DNA of 64,000 bases from Mesaphorura yosii (taxonomy: Eukaryota; Arthropoda; Collembola; Poduromorpha; Tullbergiidae). The stretch lies in the NCBI GenBank assembly GCA_009869945.1, contig WIXG01000100.1:1-64000 (forward strand), written 5' to 3'. Under the pieces are notes generated by a model. That model saw only the letters and a program-made list of their open reading frames with translations, was not told the DNA's origin and made no database searches. Positions 55,101 to 64,000 of the stretch are shown here, one piece after another. A program made the translations under genes and the position numbers. How positions within the stretch are numbered: the stretch's first letter is position 1; each line of letters starts with the position of its first letter.

Positions 55101-58051
55101 TGCACAAGAAATTTATTACTCGTTTGAGGTGTATTCAGGAAAGGTCTTTGAAGTGCATTCGCTTGCCCTTGGCCTTGCACTTTTCGCCTTTCCAGGCCGC
55201 CTGCCTGCCCGCTCTTTGATTGAGAAATGACGTGGAGTAAAAGAGCGTAAAGTTGTACGGGCTTAATGTAGGTTAGTTTTCTGTTTATTAATGCATGCCT
55301 GTGTGTTTATGTGTCTGTGCCGCCGTTTTGAGATGATGAGCAACAACATAAACATAGCATAACACAAAACTGATTATTACTATGTATATTTAATAAGAAT
55401 TGCTCTATTATGTCACTCTTCTTTTTTCCCAAGCCATCAACAGCCTGGCTGGCTAGTGAAAGGTAAACGTCCTTGGTAAATAGGTAAGGCATGCATATTG
55501 TATGTGAGTGCCCCGGACAGCGGCGGCGGTGGCACAGGCACGCCGGTGCATGTGAAAGAGGACCCGCGGAGAGTGAAAGCGAGGCCTACCTTAAAGCTTA
55601 CTCAAGTTTAACCAGCAAGGTCTCACATTTTGTCCTTTAAATTTTTAAGTGAGAGATGAATTTTTTAACTGTGTGTTTTATTTTGTTGCTTCGGCTTCTT
55701 ACGCTCGCTCGTACAACATAAAATTGAATTCCTCCACACACAACATACATTTTTCAACTTGTTACCCATTTACTTTCTCTCTCGCAACGCACTCATCGCA
55801 CCGGTACGAGTATCATGTTCCATATATTATTATTTATACGCTCAAAGTGCAGTCTGCTAGTAAACCTACGCTGCTGCAGACAAGATATGCAGCTCTTTAC
55901 TCATTCATTCGGATCATTCATACAAACTTGACCTTCTCCGAGGGCCCAACGCCTAATTTCAGCTTCCGACCTCCATTCTATCGAATCGGTCGGAAATTTG
56001 AAGCATCACTATCGCGTTATTCAGCCCACAGATTCTTCGCTGAGTATTTCCAAATTCGCAAAGAATTTTTCCGCGCGCTTTCCCTCAACGTTGCTCAAAC
56101 GGCGGCGGAAGCAAAAATGGCGTCGTCGCAGGAAAATTTTTGAGGCTGCAAGCCGGGAGTAAGAATTGCTTCGAGTGATGTAATGGGATGGGTTTCTTTC
56201 TGTCGTAATTCTCTTCCTCTTTTGTAACGCTTCATGAATTATTCATTGCCCTTTTGAAAATTTCACTTGGGTCGTCGTCTCGTCATATTCGCAGGCCCGT
56301 ATCATCTCATAATAATAATATAAAGTAGCACGTATGAGCTGCTGCTCCGAGTCGGCTTCGTAGCCGTAATATTGTATACACATTATTACACTTTGCCATT
56401 TTGTTTTCATCGTAAACATGATACAAAAAGATTCCGTCCTGGACTTTTGCGCGCTGGGCGCGCGATTCCATTTTATGCAATGCCGTGCGCCAGTCACTTT
56501 GCGCCGCTCGTTTTCCTCTCCTGCTTGCCTGCCCGGTCGTCCGCCCGCCTGCCGGCCTGGCTTCGTTCGCTTTTTCTCCGGTGCCCTAATAATAATGTAA
56601 TCGTGTATCGTGAAGCAATAAAGCAGACAGGTCTTCGTATATTTGCGTTTGTTGTTACGAAACATGCAAGACGCAAATAAAGAGACGAAGCCCCTTCGCC
56701 TTTCGTTTCGACTGCAGACATTACCTAAAGTAGTAACAATCAAATTTCCCAAGGAGAACGGAGGAGTGTCTTTCTCAAGCAACGCGATTACTTTGCGATT
56801 GTGAGACATTTCGGATATTGCATTACATGAATCGTCCTTGTCATTTTCCGTGCGCAATTTCCTATAATGGAGGTTCTTATCGTGCACGCTCGGCTCGGCC
56901 AAGGCGGAGCGGACCGGCGAAGAAGCAAAGAAATATGGAGGAAATAATCAGAGAATTTGTAGTCGCATGCAGAGCAATTGGGCAGGTAGCAGCACAAAGT
57001 TCTTTGCACTTGTGATTGCTTTAAAGTGGCGCAGAGTATCGTTTAGAGCGTTAAAGGTAGGATTGGCAAAGTACGCCCAGTTTCAGAGAATTAGAATTCT
57101 CCGTATGATTCGGCTCCAATTCACACAAACTTAGGAGAAACGTCTTCTGTTTCTCGAAATCGTTCATGAAGATGGAAAGCTAAATCGAATTAGGATGTTA
57201 TTGTCAAGTTCCAAACTGCAAATTCCGTCCGTTATCCGTCACTTTGCTTTCGTGTTTGTGTTTTGAGAAACATCAGAATTCACTTATAAATTAGAATGAT
57301 GGAAGCCCGGCTTGATTCGGAATGAAAGTAAACAAGTTCTTGGGACCGGGATCTTAAACAAACCTCCTTGGACCATTCTGATACGAATTCGAGACATATG
57401 ACGCTAAGATAGAGACCCACGACGCTATCACGACTTCATTTGCTGTAGTGCCTTGCCATTTCTCAGACCAGCACAACACAGCGCATAAAGCGATAAGAGA
57501 TTACGCACTAAATGCACAATAAATCTCAACCTATCATCTGCTTAAATAATAATGTATTCACACACAGTGCAGGCGGCAGAAATACCACAAGGCGACCACT
57601 GCAATGATACAAGTCTATCTGCAGTAGTCAGTCAATTTGGTAATCTCACACTTGAAATCTTACGCTGGGATAAACGAAAAGCGTCTATCTTGCTCATAGC
57701 GAGCTCCTCCACTTGCCTCCATGGACGTGTTGTTGCGAAAGTGAGAGTTGACATCCTCATTAAATATACACCAAAATCTTTAACTATGCATGTGCTCCGC
57801 TCTTCCGCACACCGCTGATCTGCTTTCACGAGAAACAAAAATCCCAATCTTCACATCCGAAATAAAAAGAATGAAAGACAGCGGTAAAGTTCTGCGAAAG
57901 GCACGGGATAGCGAAAACTTTCTCTTGTTTTGTCCGATTCTTGAAGAAATCTTTCTTCCTGCCAGCATTTTCCTTCGGCCGTTGTCAAAAGGCCATAATT
58001 TCGTATCTCCCATAATTGACAGTCACTCAAGGAGAAAGCACGCAAAGGAAA

Positions 58052-58067
58052 CAGGCAGGCAGGCAGG
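58052..58067. repeat. (CAGG)4 microsatellite
   Basis: Four perfect CAGG units, the same unit (in register shift) as the GGCA array at 49.95 kb. Confidence 0.75.
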
Positions 58068-59070
58068 AGATGAAAGTTTGTTTTTGAGCTGGAATGATTC
58101 AAATAGAGTTTCCCAATTCTCGAGGCCTCTCGTGCACTATTGCCACAGCCAACCGCTACTTATCATTATTATTATTGCCATTATGGGTAGCTTCATCGCA
58201 TGAAAATGATATAAATTGTATTATTTGAGATTACGATCAAATCATTCAAAGGAAACGCCAGCCGCGCGCTCTCGGAAAAGACATGCAATCTTGTGCGCCC
58301 AATTTCAATGGCCCACGCTTTCCGTTCCTCGGCTTCTCGAACGCCACGTCGTCGCTCGTTCACGATTGGCTGCGGCTGTGGCAAGCATGTACTTTGTGAA
58401 ATCGCACTAAAATAAACTTCACTGCGATGCGAACATGATAAAATGTAACTGCTGCACGTATTTCGAGAGACAAGAAATCGCATTTTTCTTTGCTTAATGT
58501 TTTCTTTGATATTTCTAAGTCGAAATTCCCGTTATTACGAGTTAACACACTGCGAAAAGCAATTCTCGGAAACGAGAGAGTTCCAACAGCAATAAATTTC
58601 CTCTACCGAATTTTGCATACGCAATACGTTCGCCTGCCGTAAAATATATTATTACAATGAGATTTGAAAAGCATAAAAATTTCATCACAGTGTAATATCG
58701 AAATACGTATTTTCAAGTGCGTGTATGGCAGCGGGAATGGCAGCGCGATGTTGCAGGGTAAGTAAGAGAAAGATGGATGGGTAGATAATGTGGAGTAGAT
58801 AATAATAATAATCGAAAGCTAGCTCCTAAAAGACTTTCACTGTACGGCTCGAGCGAGCGGTTGACTGACTGCTCAATGATTACGTTATTGCATACGAACG
58901 CGAAGCGTCTGAAGAAATAAAAAAATTTATTTGAAAGGTAAAAAACAGATACAAAATATGCATAAGAGGCATGCGATGAGAAAGAAGAATAAAAAGTTCG
59001 TGACTTGAGTTATTCCATAAATCTAAGCGTAGTGACTGCATTTCTCCGTGCGTAGTGCTCCTCCTCGTCG

Positions 59071-59087
59071 TCAGTCAGTCAGTCAGT
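59071..59087. repeat. (TCAG)4 microsatellite
   Basis: Four tandem TCAG units followed by T. Confidence 0.75.
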
Positions 59088-62000
59088 TCTAAGTTGTTAT
59101 GAATAATTTAGCATAAAGTCAATTTCGCAGTTCAGCAAACCATTTACCATGTACACTCAAGTGCAGTGCAGCCCGGTCGTGCATCAGCACAGCACAGCGC
59201 ACTCCACGCGACTCTACGCTGATGTTTACTATTCTACTACGTTATTGACTCATCTTTTATAGTTACTCTTATTCTATTACTACTACTCCGTTAACTCACA
59301 TTCTTCTTTCTTATAAACGTCAATTCGAGAGCGAGAGCGACTTGATGATAGCTGCCGTGCGTCTGCTGCTCAGGTAGCGAAGAGTGAGCATTGCTGCGCT
59401 CAATCCAAGTATTTCACTTTCCATTAAATCATGCCGGCATTGCATTTGGAATTGCTTCCTGTAGTCGAACCGTTACGGCTACGATCTCGTTTCGTCTTGT
59501 TGAAAGCGGCAGAAACACGGATGGAAACATGAGCGGCAAATGAAGACTAAAGACAAAGTGAAGGCCAACCGAACTTAATCGTAATGACAAATTTGGTCTC
59601 TTTAACTGCTGCCATTGCATCGAAAATTGTACAGGAATCGCATTAACAGAAATGATACGGACAAGATACGAAAAAGAGGCGATGAAGTGGGATTTGAAGC
59701 ACTTGGACTTAGAATCCGAAGAGCCCCGCCGCTCTTTTTAAGTACCAAACGCAATATGTCACACGCCACGAAATCCACATCCGAAGATCAGAATCAGTAT
59801 CGTATTGATTCAATTTCACTTTCATTACGAATACACGAGTGCATTCCCTTCGATCCTTGCGAGCACGCACCTCTCATCATCCACACGGCACGGCACGGCA
59901 CACATGACACAAAATATATTGAATGACATTAACAGGGCACGGCTCGGGAATGAAAACAAATGATGGGAACAAAACCAGACCTCACCGTAGACTTTTAGTG
60001 CCACATTTGTGGGTATCCTCACTTCAAAGTTCATGAGAGTTTGAGACCTTGCCTGACGGGGCTCGGCCCGCCGTGACAGGGGGAAGGAGACGAATCCGTT
60101 AACAACTTCACAAATCTACATAATAACCTTTAATACCTTCTAATTCGAGTACTTAGCGCTGCTCGCACTTGTGTGCACTGAATGCCGAAATTTTAAAGGA
60201 TTAGTACCAAACCGAGAGTGCGTAGAAGCAATTCAAGTGGAATTCGGATCAGCAATGGAGATCAGGAAGCTTAAGCATGCCGCCGCGCTTGGCTTTAAAG
60301 CGATCCGATTTGGCGAATGCGGGTACACCCCAGCGTTGAAGAGCTGGAGCATTGGCCGCAGCCGCTCAAATTCGAGTTTCATCTTGAAGGAATCAACACG
60401 AATAAGTAGAATATCGCATGCGCGTTGTGATACGAAGGCAAAAAAAAACAATAAGAACGATGATAAATTATTGCCTGTCGGCGGTGTTCCCGATTCTGAG
60501 ACAATAACACCTGCATTAATAAAATGACAAGTGGTTTCGTGGGTCTCCGTGCAATATTTGAACTTGGACCGGCAAAACCCAACAGATGTGCACGGAAAAC
60601 GTAAAAATCAAAATATTTTGAGCAGAGAACCGTACAGCATGAATCAGTTTTGTGCATTGTTGTGTTTAAAGGTAAAAATCAATTCCGGATACCTTCTGCT
60701 CATTCTGCAGCGGTGAAACAACGCCCCATCAGGAGTTGTTATTAATAACATTACAGTGAAAACTCATTCACCTAATGAAAAGAGTACTGGGGACCGTACC
60801 GTTGTGAGAGTGTGAAGTACTGTTCCATTTTAAAGTCAGTCGGGATAAAGACCATATGCGCTGAAGCTGGATATTTCACACATCGCACGTCGTGCGTGCA
60901 AATACTCAAATACGCCGACGTACTGCACCTTTGCATTCGCCTCACGATAACAGTCAAGTCATTCATTCCTTCCGCGTCTGCTTTCTCCCCTCGTCGCTGA
61001 CTTGTTGATGATAATGACTGCTGGAGAGCCGAAATCATGCGGAATCATTAAATTATACTTCAGGTGTTCCATAATGAAATCATAATCATATGGTGACGTA
61101 ATTTAATGAATAGAGCAGTCCGCATTGTTGAAGCCTTGTGCGGGCAGCACAGGGCAGAGCGAAAAAGTATGAAACGTATGTATGATTTGGCAAAAAGTCA
61201 CGAGTGCTTTCAGTTTGTAGAAGATTACCATTGTCCTTGTCGACACACGTTTCCACTCATTTCCCTTCCTTTTCTTGTCTCGGCAGGGATCCATTTGACA
61301 AGATTAGACACCGACAGTGCAGCAACACGCGGGCGACATGGCGAAAGCATGGCATAGCGTGGCTGGGTGAAAGCCGCGCACGGTCACAATGTCGTAGTCG
61401 TAGCACAATGGTATTAGTTAGTCAAGGAAGAAAGCGCGAGCGAGAGGCGAAAGATCATGAAGGCATGAGAAGAGTAAATCGGAAAATTAAATTGAGTGAG
61501 CGAATGGAGTCAAGTCAAGTGAGGTTTTCTGCTGCTGCTGCCGTGCAGCATTTCCACATCTCTCAGGAATAAATTCGGGTTCGGTTCGGCTGAGAACCCA
61601 AATCTTGAAAGCATTATTTTATTACATCTCCTCTCCTCTGATAAAGTACATTAAAAGAAGTTAGACAGCGATAAACTGTGCATGGCGTGGCGAGGCGGTG
61701 GTGGGAGTGCAGGAGAGAAGTCGTACGAAAGGAAAAGTATTTTATGGAAAAATAGTAAAGCCAATAAGGTTTGAAAATGATTTTTGCTCTCTCCGCATAA
61801 CGCAGGCGCTCCTGCCGTCGAGTACTTATTTACTTATCTGCTGCGCGGAGTCACTTACGGGCTCACGAGCTCGTTGATCTTCAAATGGAGATTTAGATCC
61901 GACGGATAGAAGAAAAAGCGAGGGAAAAGGAAGAGTGAAAGACGTGCGTGCTTTCGTCTCAATGTGGGCCATAAACCAGCAACTTATTAACTGAAGGCAA

Positions 62001-63616
62001 TTTCGCGGAAACGAATCGCGGATCACTCATTCGTTGTGTTGCTGTAAGGAAGAGAGTGCGCACGGTTGACAGGCGGGACAATTACGCTCATTATTTGGAG
62101 GATACCGCATTAGGAAATGAGACATAATTACGACATGGACACGGCGTTTCCTCTTCGAGCACGTTCCCATGATTTGTCTGACATGTCGGAGGAAGAGTAT
62201 CGTGATAACGAGGCCCTAGACTTTGACTGAGCTTTGTCATATTGCGATTTCTCACAGAACGCACGACCCGCGAAACGACCGAAATAAGAAAGGAAGCCGG
62301 GGAGACAGGCAAGCCCGAGACTACTTTTATAGAAACTAATCTTGACTCATTTGGCATTGGTCTCTTCCGAATTCGATAAAGTTAACTCGACAACACGAGC
62401 AGCAAAAACTTAAGAATCCAAATTTAGTAACTGTAAACTCACTTTAATACAACCATTCATTAAGTTAGCCTCCTTGTCAGCAGGTTATATTTGCCTTTAA
62501 TTTATTATATCGCTTATGGACTGCAGCTTGTGTGGTGAGAATAAAAGTAAATTGTACGCAAAGTTCTCTCGAAAAAATTTCCATTCACAAACAAATATAA
62601 ACTCAATGGGATAGTTCAGCTCAATTCTACTCATTTGCCAAAATAGCGAAAACTTGGATCAATAAATTACGGGCAGGTTTGAAAAGAGTTGAGGTACCAT
62701 TCAACTGCAAATGCGTTAATCCACCAATAGTCATATTAATTTACTGCATAAATTTCACATGTACGGTGAACTAATTATGATTTTATTCAAAGATTTAAGC
62801 AATCACTTTATTGACGATTTTGTTTTCGCATTGAACAGTGGGTTGATAAAATTGACCAAGCATTTCGGAGGCATCAACACAAGTTATCTTGCAAAGCCAA
62901 TACTATCAAATCTCAAGTCCACGCATGAAAATTCCGTGAGTCTTCGTCTTCAGCAGCGGTGTCGAGAGTCCGTCCACCGCTCCACTCCACGTACAGTTGT
63001 TTGGTTCTGTTTGGAGTGCATGTAGGAGAATAGTAATTTTCTGTACTTTGGCCGTAACCACAACGGATAATATAGATAGGTTGTATTATTACGACTATTA
63101 TTATCCTTTATTAGTGGGATAGAGGAAGAAGAGCAAACCTTCCCGACATCACTCTGACGAAGACCTGCCTACACCACAGCGCTGTTTGCTCGCTTGCCTG
63201 CCCGTCTGCCTGTTCGCGATGGTTCGCGTGATGTGAAAGCTAAAAAGAGAAAGAGCGAAAGAGAAAGGCTGTAATAGGAAAATAAAAGGAGGAAGCTAAA
63301 AAGTTACATTCGTCGAGAGAGCAGCGAGCTGGAGAGGAAGAACTGCCATGCCATGCATGCGAACACGGCAGGCAAGACAATCCGGCAGAGCTATGAAAAG
63401 AGAAAGAAAGAAAAACGCTTCATCCCAGCGCGGCGGGGCAGGCAGGCACTTCGCCGCTGCCGCTCGCTGTCTGTGTGTGCACGGCAAACATTGAGCACAC
63501 AAATGTGTACTCTCGTGGCCGAGAGAAAGGAAATATAGGAAAATATGTGGACATGTAACATGTTGGTTTCATTTTTATACACAGAACTTATTGATTATTT
63601 TCGTCTTCAAGCCCGA

Positions 63617-63634
63617 CGAAGCGTCGACGCTTCG
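63617..63634. repeat. 18-bp perfect palindrome
   Basis: CGAAGCGTCGACGCTTCG equals its own reverse complement; GC-rich, in AT-rich flanks. A second small hairpin (CGATGC / GCATCG) lies about 120 bp downstream. Confidence 0.8.
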
Positions 63635-64000
63635 CTAGGTTCGTGCCTCGACACATGAACGAGCAAAGAATGTGTGTTGAAGTGAGATTGAAAGAATCCA
63701 CTTAACGCAACAGGATTGGTTGGATAACGCTGCACGATGCTTCTTGCATCGCTTCGTGGAGGTTCGACTAATTATTTCGACTGCCGGAAGGAAATTATGC
63801 CCGGCTCTGATTCGTGTCTGCCTCCACTCTTTCGGATGATTACTCAAGAGGCCAGGACAGCCAATGGCAAGCAAACGTTTGACCTTTCCACTTTCTACTT
63901 TCTACAGTACTAAGTGCCTCGCTCTCGAATGATACAAAATGAGAATGGAACCGTAATAAAAAGAGGAGAAAATCCTTTACTGCTATATAACAACTCTAAT

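Larger units (their letters stand above)
51582..64000 (+). other. Probable long first intron of the unidentified gene; no other gene supported
   Basis: If the GC donor at 51582 is used, no compatible exon is evident up to the window end, so at least 12 kb is intronic. Open frames here (52880-53137 with two hydrophobic segments; 55649-56143; 56243-56902 minus, 219 codons) have no recognisable domains, and part of the longest simply reads through GGCA-type repeats. Simple repeats are frequent. Confidence 0.45.

Noticed and set aside
56243-56902. 219-codon minus-strand frame, the longest outside known genes
   Set aside because: Part of its length comes from reading GGCA-type repeats (GRQAGGRPGRQAG); no ATG-supported gene model and no domain.
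57401-58203. Weak search for tRNA or other structured RNA genes here and across the window
   Set aside because: No convincing B-box plus cloverleaf was found by eye; tRNAscan-SE and Infernal would be decisive.

Overview
This window is nuclear DNA from an arthropod. The coding exons are split by spliceosomal introns, many of only 60-100 bp, with GT-AG ends and AATAAA/ATTAAA signals. The recognisable proteins are animal-specific: a nucleocytoplasmic O-GlcNAc transferase, a CNGA-type cyclic nucleotide-gated channel, an ARAP/RhoGAP15B-type RhoGAP, and small secreted pacifastin and WAP-domain proteins. Pacifastin together with WAP domains fits a pancrustacean (crustacean, springtail or insect). 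That placement is inference; nothing in the sequence names the species.

Layout. 21-5308 (-): the N-terminal and TPR half of OGT, running off the left edge before the catalytic domain. 5.4-10.0 kb: a mostly non-coding gap containing exons that look like part of a small secreted-protein gene (about 7047-7668, +). 10016-13497 (+): a complete 11-exon CNGA channel of 865 aa. 13778-14295 (-): a 125-aa secreted protein with one pacifastin and one WAP domain, tail-to-tail with the channel. 16030-16406 (+): a 100-aa secreted WAP-type protein. 16818-17439 (+): a small three-exon gene whose reading frame looks broken. 17.5-23.3 kb: no firm gene. 23317-30414 (+): a complete 11-exon ARAP-like RhoGAP of 1248 aa without SAM or ArfGAP domains. 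30.4-50.7 kb: about 20 kb with no supported gene. 50.7-51.6 kb (+): a TATA-type promoter and first exons of an unidentified gene that continues past the right edge, so 51.6-64 kb is probably its intron.

Genes as a set. OGT, the CNG channel and the RhoGAP are unrelated conserved genes (nuclear/cytosolic glycosylation, cyclic-nucleotide signalling, Rho GTPase control). The small secreted genes between the channel and the RhoGAP look like a local cluster of cysteine-rich protease-inhibitor or defence peptides. In these the signal peptide and each extracellular domain occupy separate exons joined by phase-1 introns, the classic exon-shuffling arrangement. All exon coordinates were read by hand from splice motifs, frame continuity and remembered family sequence. 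Every full gene model sums to a whole number of codons, but none was checked against transcripts.
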